Position numbers and translations under genes: made by a program
Shown: piece after piece, positions 8,379 through 17,182 of the stretch
Layout: every line of letters begins with the position of its first letter
Position numbering within the stretch: the first letter of the stretch is position 1
Source of the DNA: Chloroflexota bacterium
GTDB taxonomy: Bacteria > Chloroflexota > Dehalococcoidia > Lucifugimonadales > Lucifugimonadaceae
Assembly (NCBI GenBank): GCA_013204545.1
Contig: JABMNN010000041.1
Span: forward strand, 1-34,577
Reading direction: 5' to 3'
DNA length: 34,577 bases
The notes under the pieces: generated by a model
The model's input: only the letters and a program-made list of their open reading frames with translations
Told to the model about the DNA's origin: nothing
The model's database searches: none

Positions 8379-9626
8379 TCAACTCAGCGGCTTGCGCAAT
8401 GCTGGGTACTTCATCCAAATAACCACAAGGAATGATGCTCCTATCGCAGCGAAAATACGTACCGCTTGCCCAAGGCCGATAACATCTGCTGTGAATCCAA
8501 GTGCCAGACTCCCAATCGGGAATAATCCCATCATCAGCACTTGGAATCCCATAATCCTGCCTCGAAAATTCGACGGGGCTGCCAATAAAATCAGCATCGT
8601 GTGTGTTATCCCGAACACTTGGCTGATCAGACCCAATCCAACGATTGAACCAAAGCCAACTCCAACAGTTTGTGTAAATGAAAATCCGATGCTACCAACC
8701 GCCTGCAGCAAAGCCGCACCAATCAGAAGTAATCCGGGATTACGAATTCGCCTGCCCCGCAAAGCGATGTACGCCGCAGTGGCCATCGCTCCTAGTCCTT
8801 GAGCCGACATTAACAAACCAAATTGTGTCGGTCCTGCGTTATAGACATCTCTCGCAAATGCCGGTGCCATCGACTCAAAAGCATATCCAAAAAAGTTGTT
8901 CACACCCACTACAAGAAGGCCAGCGAATATAACCGGATTGGCTTGGGCAAACCTGAATCCTTCACCAATTGCTGTCAAAGGATTAGTGGTAGATCCGATT
9001 GCGCTAGACCGATACATCACCGGTAACTTACGAAGCAGCCAATAATTTCCTACCAGTACGAAACTAAATCCTAAATACGCCCATGCAGGCTCAATCAAGT
9101 TGGCGATCACACCGCCGACATTTGAACCCACGAACCACGCCATATTGAGCGACATCATGTCGAGAGCCAGCGCTGAACCTAGTGTAGTCGGGCCAACGAT
9201 TCCAGACATATATGCCCGACGAGACGGAATCTCAACTACGAACAGGAGTCCCGACAAGCTTACGTAGGTATAAATCACCGACAGCGACGAGAATCCAGCC
9301 GCCAACGCAAGACCAAATCCACCAGCAGTAATCGCCATCGCCAACTGCGATCGTCTCAACATCCCTATCCGTGAATATCTATCGAGAAGAACACCGACGA
9401 ATGGCCCAAAAATTAGAAACGGAATGAACTTAAGAAATACGAGCAATCCCACAGCGGAAGGATCGTCAGTGTGTTGTGTGACCAGCCAGGCCACAATCGT
9501 GAAATCGATAAAGCGAACTAAATGGCCGGCAACGCCAGCGCCCAACACTCGCCGGAACGCCGGGTGCTGTAAAGGACGGGGACCTCGTCGAAAACGTCGA
9601 CGCTGATTGGGGGAAATCCCCTGCAC
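8379..9626 (-). CDS. MFS transporter (EntS/MFS_3-like exporter)
   Basis: A 415-residue major facilitator superfamily membrane protein, with about twelve hydrophobic segments. The loop after segment 2 reads GVLLDRYSRIGMLRRSQ, the typical MFS motif A region (G-x-x-x-D-R), and RGRIMGFQVLMMGLFPIGSLALG later fits the second half of EntS-like exporters. The N-terminal 25 residues are very Arg-rich and cytoplasmic. Likely a proton-driven drug or metabolite exporter; the substrate is unknown. The start is GTG (9624-9626), directly preceded by AT-rich GATAAATAAA and no Shine-Dalgarno. It is divergent from the M81 gene across 264 bases and lies upstream of the cyclase gene on the same strand, possibly co-transcribed. 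Confidence 0.9.
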   Translation of the reverse strand: MQGISPNQRRRFRRGPRPLQHPAFRRVLGAGVAGHLVRFIDFTIVAWLVTQHTDDPSAVGLLVFLKFIPFLIFGPFVGVLLDRYSRIGMLRRSQLAMAITAGGFGLALAAGFSSLSVIYTYVSLSGLLFVVEIPSRRAYMSGIVGPTTLGSALALDMMSLNMAWFVGSNVGGVIANLIEPAWAYLGFSFVLVGNYWLLRKLPVMYRSSAIGSTTNPLTAIGEGFRFAQANPVIFAGLLVVGVNNFFGYAFESMAPAFARDVYNAGPTQFGLLMSAQGLGAMATAAYIALRGRRIRNPGLLLIGAALLQAVGSIGFSFTQTVGVGFGSIVGLGLISQVFGITHTMLILLAAPSNFRGRIMGFQVLMMGLFPIGSLALGFTADVIGLGQAVRIFAAIGASFLVVIWMKYPALRKPLS

Positions 9627-9890
9627 TTTATTTATCTCGTGGAGACTCGAATAACGTCTCTATTAGTTCACGATCAATACCAAAGAAATTGTAGAAACTG
9701 GTCGTTGCTCAACATCTGTTGGTGAGCAGAAAAACCAATCGCGTAATTCAATCACTCAGCACTCCTGAATGGCAATACATCTTGCCAACAGATTTACCTA
9801 ACATAATTAGCCAATCTTCAACACCTAGCACTCTGGTTTCACTGATACATTTCTCTCGCACTAATCCAATCCAACTCGGAGCCTAGAACA

Positions 9891-11384
9891 ATGCGAATTC
9901 TGATCGGCGGATGTCAGCAAGAGATATCCACATTCAATCCAGTCCCGTGCGAGTACGATTTTTTTGACTTCTTACGCGGCGATGAGATCAGAGCAACACA
10001 CGAAGGCACTGACTCACAAATTGGTGGAGCGATCTCAGAACTCAAATCGTCGTTCGGCGACGATCTAGAGCTTATCTTTACCTACGACGCTGAAGGCACC
10101 GCAGCCGGTCCACTACGCCACAGTGCTTTCATGCGAATCGCCGAAGAATTCCTCGGGCCGCTCAAAGAGTACGCAGGCAAAATTGATGGTGTCTACTTCT
10201 CGATGCACGGCGCAATGGGTACCACGGAACTACTCGATCCAGAAGGCTACCTGTTAGAGGAAGCTCGAAAAATTCTAGGCGACGATGTGCCAATAGTTAT
10301 CACAATGGATCTCCACGGAATTCTGACCGCCAAGATGCTCGAAAACATCAACGGTCTCGCATCATTCCACACCTACCCACACGTAGATTTTGGCGATACA
10401 GGACGACGCGCTGCGAAGATTCTGACTCGAATACTTAGAGACGGTGTGAAGCCGGTAGTGGCACGCGTTCGAGTCCCGGCAATCGTCCGTGGCAACGAAC
10501 TCATCACCGCGAAAGGTGCATTCGGAGATCAAATTCGTTACGCCAAGAAGATCCACGACAACCCCGAAGTCCTCTCTGCCGGTTTCTTCATCTGCAATCC
10601 GTTCACAGATGTACCAGAACTCAGCAGCCAAGCTTACGTCTTTACCGACGGGAATCAGGCTCTCGCAGAACAACACGCTCTTCAGATGGCAAACGACTTC
10701 TGGCCCAATCGCCACATTATGCAAGGAAAATTCTTATCCCTCGAAGAATCGGTTGTCAAAGGAGCATTAATGACGGGACCGATTGCCTTCACCGATGCAG
10801 CTGATGCACCAAGCTCCGGATCCTCAGGCGACAGCAATGCCATCATTTCCGAAATGATCAGAGCCAATTACCCGCATTCGATACTTGCTCCAATTGTCGA
10901 TCCAGCCGCCGCCGCCAAAGCTCACGAACTAGGCGTAGGCGCAACGTTCACAATGGGTATCGGCGGAGCACACGACCCGCAGTTCATCCCGTTAAAACTC
11001 GACTGGACCGTCGAGTCCCTAACCGATGGAATAATGAAATGCGAAACGTGGAAATACGAACCTAAGATTGGTCCGACGGCAGTACTTAGGTCGGGCAACC
11101 TTACTCTGGTTGTCACAACGGAAACCGTGATGCTCGTCGACCGAGCTCTCTTTTTCAAGGTCGGTCTCGACCCCAAAAATTTCCACTCAACAATTGTGAA
11201 ATCTCCGCACACTGAACCGGCATTTTTCGATGACTGGGTAGAAGCCAACTTCAATGTCGATGCGCCCGGAGCCACTTCGGCTAACCTTAAAACTCTCGGC
11301 CATACCGTGTGCGCCCGGCCCATCTACCCACTCGAAGTAGACACTGAGTTCACTCCGAAAACCGAAGTGTTTTCAAGAGCCTAG
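9891..11384 (+). CDS. M81 family metallopeptidase (MlrC / microcystinase C family)
   Basis: A 497-residue protein matching the MlrC family (M81, DUF1485 N-terminal part plus MlrC C-terminal part). It opens with RILIGGCQQEISTFNP, the family signature. The likely zinc-binding cluster is SMHGAM (His106), ITMDLHG (Asp140, His142) and SFHTYPHVDFGDTG (His160, His164, Asp166). The C-terminal half has DAADAPSSGSSGDSNAI and GVGATFTMGIGG, both typical. MlrC cleaves linearised microcystin products, but most relatives are uncharacterised amidohydrolase-like enzymes, so the true substrate is open. CGGAG nine bases before the ATG supports the start. It heads a run of catabolic genes and faces the zinc dehydrogenase gene. 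Confidence 0.93.
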   Translation: MRILIGGCQQEISTFNPVPCEYDFFDFLRGDEIRATHEGTDSQIGGAISELKSSFGDDLELIFTYDAEGTAAGPLRHSAFMRIAEEFLGPLKEYAGKIDGVYFSMHGAMGTTELLDPEGYLLEEARKILGDDVPIVITMDLHGILTAKMLENINGLASFHTYPHVDFGDTGRRAAKILTRILRDGVKPVVARVRVPAIVRGNELITAKGAFGDQIRYAKKIHDNPEVLSAGFFICNPFTDVPELSSQAYVFTDGNQALAEQHALQMANDFWPNRHIMQGKFLSLEESVVKGALMTGPIAFTDAADAPSSGSSGDSNAIISEMIRANYPHSILAPIVDPAAAAKAHELGVGATFTMGIGGAHDPQFIPLKLDWTVESLTDGIMKCETWKYEPKIGPTAVLRSGNLTLVVTTETVMLVDRALFFKVGLDPKNFHSTIVKSPHTEPAFFDDWVEANFNVDAPGATSANLKTLGHTVCARPIYPLEVDTEFTPKTEVFSRA

Positions 11385-11481
11385 ACAGCATTTGTGCTAG
11401 TCCTCATCTGATTAGGGATGACTTGCACAGACGAGATACGATATTCTCCGACGAAAATAATCTCCGTAAACGAATTTATGG

Positions 11482-12498
11482 TTACGGCACAAGTACCAAT
11501 TGAACGTGTTCATCTGGCTTCATCAAACGTTCCATTGAAACCTGCATCTCCTCCCAGCCGATAAAGCTCTCATCTGTGACCATCGACTTTTCGGATATCT
11601 GACCACGTTCCATCATATTCAGCACAGTACACCAATCGATCGGATCAGACCCATACGCCGCCTTCATCTCAACTTCTCGACCGATCCAGTCAACCGTTCG
11701 CAGATCGACATTCTCCCATGCCATCGAAACCACCAACAACTGACCACCTCGACGGATCATTTCCATCCCCTGCTGGAAAGTAGGCTTCGCAGCCGCAGCA
11801 TCGAAGGCCACTGGCACACCGGGTCCTCCAGAAAGCTCCAATACACGCTCCACAACATCCTCTTTCAGCGGATTCAGCACGAGATCAGCTCCCAGGACGC
11901 GGGCAGACTCCGCCCTCGATGAAGCAGGTTCCGATACATATACAGCAGCAGCCCCAGCAGCTTTAAGCACCTGGATTATCAGCAAACCTATCGGCCCTGC
12001 CCCTATAACGACTACCGTGTCACCAACCTTGAATTTCGATGTTCGTACAGCATGCACTGCTATCGACGCAGGTTCGGCAAGAACCGCCAACTCGTCGCTC
12101 ACACCCCCAGGAATCAGAAGTGGTCGCCACTCATCCATCGCAACATACTCGGCAAAGCCACCTATCCGAGTAGCCTCAAGCCCAACTGTACGTGCGCTGT
12201 ATCGCGCTCCCGACGTCAAAGTTGAAACAGTTCCAACCGGAGCTATTCCACCACCGTTAACCACGCGGTCGCCTTCCCTTAACAATGTTACTTCCCGACC
12301 GATCTGCACAACTTCACCGATGTACTCATGCCCTAACACCGAACCATCGTTCGCCATCCCGTACTGAAATCGATGAACATCCGATCCGCAAATAGCTGAG
12401 TACTTGATTTTCACGAGTACTTGATTCGCCCCCGGTTCCGGTGTTGGAATATCTTCAATGACAATCTTCTTGGTTCCACGCATTACCGCAGCTTTCAT
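11482..12498 (-). CDS. Zinc-dependent dehydrogenase (butanediol/threonine/sorbitol dehydrogenase-like MDR)
   Basis: A 338-residue medium-chain dehydrogenase. AICGSDVH (Cys37, His42) and GHEYIGE (His57, Glu58) mark the catalytic-zinc site, and VVVIGAGPIGLL is the NAD-binding turn. The Cys-rich structural-zinc loop is missing, as in many sorbitol/threonine dehydrogenase relatives. It should oxidise a secondary alcohol or polyol with NAD(P)+. The frame extends 14 codons further up to 12540, but ATG at 12498 has AAGGA seven bases upstream and starts the canonical MKAAVMRG, so I place the start there. It is divergent from the SDR gene at 12737; the gap between them holds two palindromes that could control both genes. 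Confidence 0.9.
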   Translation of the reverse strand: MKAAVMRGTKKIVIEDIPTPEPGANQVLVKIKYSAICGSDVHRFQYGMANDGSVLGHEYIGEVVQIGREVTLLREGDRVVNGGGIAPVGTVSTLTSGARYSARTVGLEATRIGGFAEYVAMDEWRPLLIPGGVSDELAVLAEPASIAVHAVRTSKFKVGDTVVVIGAGPIGLLIIQVLKAAGAAAVYVSEPASSRAESARVLGADLVLNPLKEDVVERVLELSGGPGVPVAFDAAAAKPTFQQGMEMIRRGGQLLVVSMAWENVDLRTVDWIGREVEMKAAYGSDPIDWCTVLNMMERGQISEKSMVTDESFIGWEEMQVSMERLMKPDEHVQLVLVP

Positions 12499-12561
12499 CG
12501 TCGAATCCTTATGACAGGCACTTGTTTCAATAGACACCAACTACACCCGAAACTGGCAAAG

Positions 12562-12574
12562 TCACGCATCGTGA
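12562..12574. promoter_or_regulatory. Small perfect palindrome, possible operator
   Basis: TCACG and CGTGA flank CAT, giving a perfect 13-base inverted repeat in the divergent gap between a zinc dehydrogenase and an SDR gene. It sits nine bases from a second, longer palindrome. Binding by a dimeric regulator is inference. Confidence 0.35.
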
Positions 12575-12582
12575 TAGTGAAA

Positions 12583-12602
12583 GTGGCACACAACTGTGCC
12601 AC
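12583..12602. promoter_or_regulatory. 20-base perfect palindrome, probable operator
   Basis: GTGGCACA and TGTGCCAC are perfect 8-base inverted arms around CAAC, near the middle of the divergent gap. Size and symmetry fit the site of a dimeric helix-turn-helix regulator. There is no U-tract, so a terminator is unlikely. No regulator gene lies adjacent. Confidence 0.5.
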
Positions 12603-12736
12603 AATCCCGGCGAGCGAAGTATCGACTGTCACAGCAACTGGGTCAAAATAAATAACCGACGATCAGCATCAATCCAAAATGATTTCGACTCCGTAATTCA
12701 GAAAAAAATCAACCCGAACAAACTAAGAGGTGTGAA

Positions 12737-13552
12737 ATCACTCGACTCGCAAATAAAGTCGCAATCGTAACCGGAGCTGGCACACGCTCTGCTAACGTCG
12801 CCGGTGTCGGCGTTGCATCCGCCAAACTTTTCGCATCACACGGTGCGAAAGTGCTAATCGTCGACATAGACGAAGCTGCTGCAATAACGACCGTACAAGC
12901 AATAACCGAAGCTGGTGGCGAAGCGTCTATATTCATTGCCGATGTCGCTAAAGAATCCGGTTGCAAAGCACTCGTCGAGGCGGCAATCGATCGCTACGGT
13001 AAGCTGGATATCCTCATGAACAGTGTTGGTATAGGCGGCCCGGGCGCTACCCCAGATGTAACCGAGGATGCATGGAATCGAGTACTTGATGTCGATCTCA
13101 AGAGTATGGTCTTCATCTCCAAGTACGCCATCCCTGAAATGATCAGAAATGGTGGCGGCTCGATCATCAACGTCGCATCAGTCGATGGCATACGCGCCGC
13201 CATGACCAAAAACATTCCCTACGCAGCTGCAAAAGGCGGCATGATCGCTGCTACTCGAGCGATGGCAGTACATCACGGTCGCGAGAATATTCGAGTCAAC
13301 TGCATCGCCCCCGGTATGATCTACACCTCAATGGTCGAAGCGGTCGATGATCGAAGACGACAACTACGCCGCAACATCGCACCTCTTGGCACCGAAGGTA
13401 GAGCCGAAGATATCGCAATGGCGGCAATCTTCCTCGCCAGTGAAGAATCACGATGGATTACAGGAATCTTGCTCCCAGTCGACGCCGGACTCATGGCAGC
13501 CGGTCCCCAAAGCCTAATCAACAACATCCTCGACGATTACGACTACGTTTAG
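12737..13552 (+). CDS. SDR family oxidoreductase with apparent AUC start
   Basis: A 271-residue short-chain dehydrogenase. The Rossmann motif is TGAGTRSANVAGVG near residues 12-25, with a longer glycine loop than usual. NSVG replaces the common NNAG. The catalytic set is Ser148 (INVASVD), Tyr162 and Lys166 (YAAAK). Good SDR sequence (TRLANKVAIVTGAG) continues upstream of the first normal start codon, GTG 12851, which would delete the whole cofactor-binding turn. The natural beginning falls on an ATC codon at 12737, with AAGAGG six bases upstream. So it either starts at AUC or had an ATG changed at one base. GTG 12732 is in another frame and soon stops. It is followed after 43 bases by the acetyltransferase gene, probably one operon. 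Confidence 0.88.
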   Translation: MTRLANKVAIVTGAGTRSANVAGVGVASAKLFASHGAKVLIVDIDEAAAITTVQAITEAGGEASIFIADVAKESGCKALVEAAIDRYGKLDILMNSVGIGGPGATPDVTEDAWNRVLDVDLKSMVFISKYAIPEMIRNGGGSIINVASVDGIRAAMTKNIPYAAAKGGMIAATRAMAVHHGRENIRVNCIAPGMIYTSMVEAVDDRRRQLRRNIAPLGTEGRAEDIAMAAIFLASEESRWITGILLPVDAGLMAAGPQSLINNILDDYDYV

Positions 13553-13595
13553 TCGTAAATCTATCTGCCAAACCACTCCACAAAAGTAGCCATTC

Positions 13596-14432
13596 ATGCA
13601 AGTCATCGAATACGAAAATGCCAAAACATTCCTCGACGACACACGCAATCGGCTAATGGAAAGCGAAGCAGCCAACGCGATAATTCTGAGCTACGCCGAA
13701 AACCAGAACCGAGGCGTCGAGTCAGCGATGTCGACCCGGTTCTACTGTGTTACTGAAGACGACAAGCCGCTTCTGCCAGCAATGTTCACACCCGAAGTTG
13801 TTCCGCTTTTGACAGAAGGTCCCGGAGAGGCAGCGCGATTGTTTGCTCGCTATCTCTTCCCGAAGAATCCTCGGATCGAAGGAGTGAACGGTCCGGCAGA
13901 CGCTACTCTCGAATTCGCAGATGAGTGGGAGCGACTCACTCGGTGTAATCTAGAAATTCGCACAAACCTGAGACTTTATGACTGCATCAAAGTTGCCAAT
14001 GTCGAACTAGCCGCGGGACATTCGAAACAAGCAACTCAAGACGATTTCGAGCTGGTGAAACACTGGCGCCAAGCCTTTCGTAACGATGTGAATTCGACTA
14101 TTGGAACGACGGACGAGGTGATCAGGTGCCACATCAACGAAGGACGATATTACTTATGGGTCACCGAGCATCCGGCCAGCATGGCACACCTAGCGGGTGA
14201 AACCGTAAATGGTGGAATGATTGGCGCTATCTACACTCCGCCCGAACAGCGAGAACACGGTTACGCTACCGCCGTCACTGTCGCCGCAACTCAAGTGATC
14301 CTTGATAGAGGCAAAAAATTTGCAATCCTCTATACCAACCTCGCAAATCCGACATCAAACTCGATCTATCAAAAAATCGGCTACAAACCGATCACGGATT
14401 CAACAGCCTGGAAATTCACCCCGGCCATTTGA
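13596..14432 (+). CDS. GNAT family N-acetyltransferase
   Basis: A 278-residue acetyltransferase. Only the C-terminal half is recognisable: GGMIGAIYTPPEQREHGYATAVT at about 206-228 holds the acetyl-CoA pyrophosphate loop (QREHGYA, the Q/R-x-x-G-x-A pattern), and IYQKIGYKPI near 265-274 is the typical GNAT end. The N-terminal 140 residues look like a divergent helper domain seen in two-part GNAT proteins. It probably transfers an acetyl group to an amine; the acceptor is unknown. It lies 43 bases after the SDR gene and 70 bases before the acetoacetate-decarboxylase-like gene, all on one strand. The ATG has no clear Shine-Dalgarno. Confidence 0.84.
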   Translation: MQVIEYENAKTFLDDTRNRLMESEAANAIILSYAENQNRGVESAMSTRFYCVTEDDKPLLPAMFTPEVVPLLTEGPGEAARLFARYLFPKNPRIEGVNGPADATLEFADEWERLTRCNLEIRTNLRLYDCIKVANVELAAGHSKQATQDDFELVKHWRQAFRNDVNSTIGTTDEVIRCHINEGRYYLWVTEHPASMAHLAGETVNGGMIGAIYTPPEQREHGYATAVTVAATQVILDRGKKFAILYTNLANPTSNSIYQKIGYKPITDSTAWKFTPAI

Positions 14433-14502
14433 AACACCTCAACAATCCGACGCGTTCTAAGCCCTCCATAACAAGCCCTCAAGCCAAATAACGGAGAACC
14501 AA

Positions 14503-15324
14503 ATGTCCTACACATTCCAACCCGGTGAAATGTACCGAATGCCCACTCACTTCGGTCCTGCAACTGGCCCACGGCGCGGGCACGAAGGTCGACGCTTCGA
14601 CGGCATTAACAGTCCAAAATCCGTATCCATGAGAGTTTCGTTCCTATCCAACGCTTCGCAACTCGAAGCACTCCTGCCACCCGGATTCGCCCTGCATGGT
14701 GACCCCATCGTCACGGTCAGCGAAACCAACATGACCGAAATCGAATGGCTTGCAGGTCGCGGTTACTCTGTCCTTGGAGTGACGATTCCAGCAAAATTCA
14801 CAGGTGAAAAAGACACTGCAGTTGGACCGTTTCTGACCGTCCTCTGGGAGAACCTCGCCGATCCCATCATTACCGGTCGCGAAGAACTTGGTTTCTCGAA
14901 AATCTACTGCGAACTTCCTGACATCCGAGTTGTTGGAAATTCAGCTGGAACACAAGCCTCATGGCTCGGATTCACATTCCTCGATATGGAAGTGACAAAC
15001 CTCAATCCACGCATCGAACCAGCGGCTCCTGCAAAGGTCGATGGTCAGCTTCACTACAAGTACATGCCCCGCACAGGCGAATGGGGAACTGCCGACGCCC
15101 AGTACGCAGTCATCACCCCGGCCGAAGGTTCACACACTGTCGTTCATGAAGACCTTATTGGTGACGGAAAGCTCAATTGGAATCCGGCCCGATGGGAAGA
15201 CCTTCCCACGTTCTACCAGGTGGTGAATGCCTTCGCCGATCTCGAAGTAAAAGAGTTTCTCGGCGGCGGCTTAACTCGATCCACCGGCGGCAAAGACCTA
15301 AGCGACCAACACATCCTCTACTAA
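14503..15324 (+). CDS. Acetoacetate decarboxylase family protein
   Basis: A 273-residue protein of the acetoacetate decarboxylase superfamily. TGREELGFSK at 124-133 matches the active-site helix of the family, with Lys133 as the Schiff-base lysine and Glu127/Glu128 as the acidic pair. The early part PKSVSMRVSFLSN and LLPPGF also fits. True acetoacetate decarboxylases release CO2 from acetoacetate to give acetone, but many relatives in this superfamily are aldolases, dehydratases or unknown, so the reaction is uncertain. CGGAG eight bases upstream supports the ATG. It closes a likely three-gene unit with the SDR and GNAT genes and faces the epimerase gene, with a shared terminator between. Confidence 0.88.
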   Translation: MSYTFQPGEMYRMPTHFGPATGPRRGHEGRRFDGINSPKSVSMRVSFLSNASQLEALLPPGFALHGDPIVTVSETNMTEIEWLAGRGYSVLGVTIPAKFTGEKDTAVGPFLTVLWENLADPIITGREELGFSKIYCELPDIRVVGNSAGTQASWLGFTFLDMEVTNLNPRIEPAAPAKVDGQLHYKYMPRTGEWGTADAQYAVITPAEGSHTVVHEDLIGDGKLNWNPARWEDLPTFYQVVNAFADLEVKEFLGGGLTRSTGGKDLSDQHILY

Positions 15325-15353
15325 CGCAGCACCACTTGTATCTCCCCTCTATC

Positions 15354-15378
15354 CAAAAGTGCAATAGGTGCACTTTTG
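15354..15378. terminator. Bidirectional hairpin terminator between convergent genes
   Basis: CAAAAGTGCA and TGCACTTTTG are perfect 10-base arms around ATAGG. The A/T-rich outer arms give U-rich ends on both strands. It lies 30 bases after the decarboxylase-like gene and eight bases after the epimerase gene. Confidence 0.65.
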
Positions 15379-15385
15379 CCAGTAC

Positions 15386-16315
15386 CTACCTAGTCCATTG
15401 GGCTTGATAAGGCGTCGGCTGGGCATCTGTCGGCTCTGGCTCACGAACCGTGCCTTCGCGCCATGACTCAACTGGAATCCAACCAAGCAATTCCTCACCC
15501 TTCCGAATGGAAAGAGGGCTCTTGAATCCGGGAAGCGGCTCACGGATTTCGACACCCGGATGAACCGCCTTGATGGCATCCATGGTCGGAATCTCTAAAA
15601 CCGTATCAGTCGCGTTGATAAAGAATGCCTGATGACCGCCGAACTCTTTCTCGATCGAGAGCCGGCAAGCCCGAGCGGCGTCATGTCGTCCCACCCAGCT
15701 CCAGAACCCCATCGGGTGTCGACCATCAAACGATGTCTTATCTCCGGACTCTAAGTGCCGCTTGGCAGTAGCCGGATCCCACAGCGCGTGGAATCGCATG
15801 TTGGCGATCTGAACTTTGCCGGGACGACGTCGAACGAACGCCTCTCCCATCTCCTCACCGAGCCATTTCGACTGTGAGTATGCGTCTTCTACGCGGGTCG
15901 GGTGATTCTCGTCGACCGGGTAGTATTCCGGGGTATAGAGCTTTGAGCCCCAACCAGCTCCGACGGCGTTGATGGACGATGCCATACAAATTCGACCGAT
16001 GCCATGAACTTCGGCGGCTTCGAGCACGTTCCAGTTTGCCATCATGTTTACGCGGAAAACCTTGTGTTCGGGATCCATGTTCGGAGCTGGAATTGCTGCC
16101 ATGTGGATCACAGCGTCCGCACCAGTGAGGGCATTTAGCACCTCACCGTAATCGGTTACATCGATGCGCCAAAACTGGGCAGCATTTGAAGGCGAGCCTG
16201 GGCGTGGCGGAACGACATCGGCGTTATAAACTTCGTAACCGTTGGCAGCTAACTCGGCGATGATGTACTCGCCAGCCCTGCCCGATCCACCAGTAACTAC
16301 TACCTTCTCTGCCAT
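15386..16315 (-). CDS. NAD(P)-dependent epimerase/dehydrogenase (extended SDR)
   Basis: A 309-residue extended short-chain dehydrogenase. TGGSGRAG (8-15) is the Rossmann loop, DAVIHMAAIPAP (68-79) the typical second strand, MASSINAVG (111-119) holds the catalytic Ser, and YSQSK (146-150) the Tyr/Lys pair. It most resembles sugar epimerases and uronate dehydrogenase-like enzymes. It should use NAD(P) on a sugar or sugar acid; which is not clear. The start ATG has GGAG about eight bases upstream. It is divergent from the SDR gene at 16416 across 100 bases and ends at the bidirectional terminator. Confidence 0.9.
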   Translation of the reverse strand: MAEKVVVTGGSGRAGEYIIAELAANGYEVYNADVVPPRPGSPSNAAQFWRIDVTDYGEVLNALTGADAVIHMAAIPAPNMDPEHKVFRVNMMANWNVLEAAEVHGIGRICMASSINAVGAGWGSKLYTPEYYPVDENHPTRVEDAYSQSKWLGEEMGEAFVRRRPGKVQIANMRFHALWDPATAKRHLESGDKTSFDGRHPMGFWSWVGRHDAARACRLSIEKEFGGHQAFFINATDTVLEIPTMDAIKAVHPGVEIREPLPGFKSPLSIRKGEELLGWIPVESWREGTVREPEPTDAQPTPYQAQWTR

Positions 16316-16402
16316 TCATTTCTCCGATGTGTATAGCGGCTAATACAACACTCAAATAATTATCTGCCGATTAGTATGCGCGTTCCTATACGTCAATGGG
16401 CG

Positions 16403-16418
16403 TAATATTCCGCACATG
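16403..16418 (+). promoter_or_regulatory. Candidate -10 box for a leaderless SDR transcript
   Basis: TAATAT at 16403-16408 ends seven bases before the ATG at 16416, and no Shine-Dalgarno precedes that ATG. The same GTAATATTCC string recurs at 18506-18515, upstream of the Ldh_2 gene. Confidence 0.4.
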
Positions 16419-17156
16419 ACTTCATTATCAGGAAAAACTGCACTCGTAACCGGAGCCAGCAAAGGCATCGGTAAAGCTATCGCTCTTGCATATGGCAAAG
16501 CCGGAGCAAACGTAGTTGCCACGGCTCGTACCGAGAGCGAAATCGAAGACGTTACAAACTCGATTCGAGGATTCGGAAGCAAGGCCTTGGGCGTCATTGC
16601 AGATCTAAAACTTGAAACTGATATCGCCAAGCTTGTGAATGCCGCTGAAAACGAATTCGGTGGGGTCGATATTCTCGTCAACAATGCAGCGATCATTCCC
16701 CCTGGAATACCGGTCTTGAATTTCGATCCACAACTTTGGCGCGACATCATGGACGTAAATCTCACAAGCGCGTTCTTGATCACTCAAAAGTTGCTTCCGG
16801 GAATGATCGACCGCGGCTATGGCAAGGTCATCAACATCTCGTCGATAGGTGGCCGGAAAGGCGGCACAGGTCGAGCAGCCTACCGAGTAACCAAAGCTGG
16901 TCTCATTAGCTTTACCGAATCGCTTGCTGCCGAAGTTTACGAACATGGAATCAACGTCAACGCCATCTGCCCCGGCGGAACCGACACTGAAGGTTACCGA
17001 GCAGTATTCAAGACTGCAGGTCGCTCAGAAAATCCGAGATTGTCTGATCCGGCGGAAATCGCCGAAGTTGCGATGTTTCTTGCGTCTGACGCCAGCTCGG
17101 CAATAACGGGAACTGCCATCGACGCTTTCGGTGGCTCAAATCCATTGTTTCGTTAA
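16416..17156 (+). CDS. SDR family oxidoreductase (classical)
   Basis: A 246-residue classical short-chain dehydrogenase. TGASKGIG (12-19) binds NADP(H) or NAD(H), NNAA (89-92) matches the central NNAG motif, and the catalytic residues are Ser142 or Ser143 with Tyr156 and Lys160 (YRVTK). CPGGTDTEGY follows the active site in the usual place. No acidic residue stands at the end of the second strand (ATARTE), so NADPH is a little more likely. The substrate is unknown; the family includes 3-oxoacyl-ACP reductases and many alcohol or sugar dehydrogenases. It appears leaderless, and converges on the FAD oxidase gene with a gap of 26 bases. Confidence 0.92.
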   Translation: MTSLSGKTALVTGASKGIGKAIALAYGKAGANVVATARTESEIEDVTNSIRGFGSKALGVIADLKLETDIAKLVNAAENEFGGVDILVNNAAIIPPGIPVLNFDPQLWRDIMDVNLTSAFLITQKLLPGMIDRGYGKVINISSIGGRKGGTGRAAYRVTKAGLISFTESLAAEVYEHGINVNAICPGGTDTEGYRAVFKTAGRSENPRLSDPAEIAEVAMFLASDASSAITGTAIDAFGGSNPLFR

Positions 17157-17182
17157 ACTGCATTGCCAACTTACCAGCCGCG

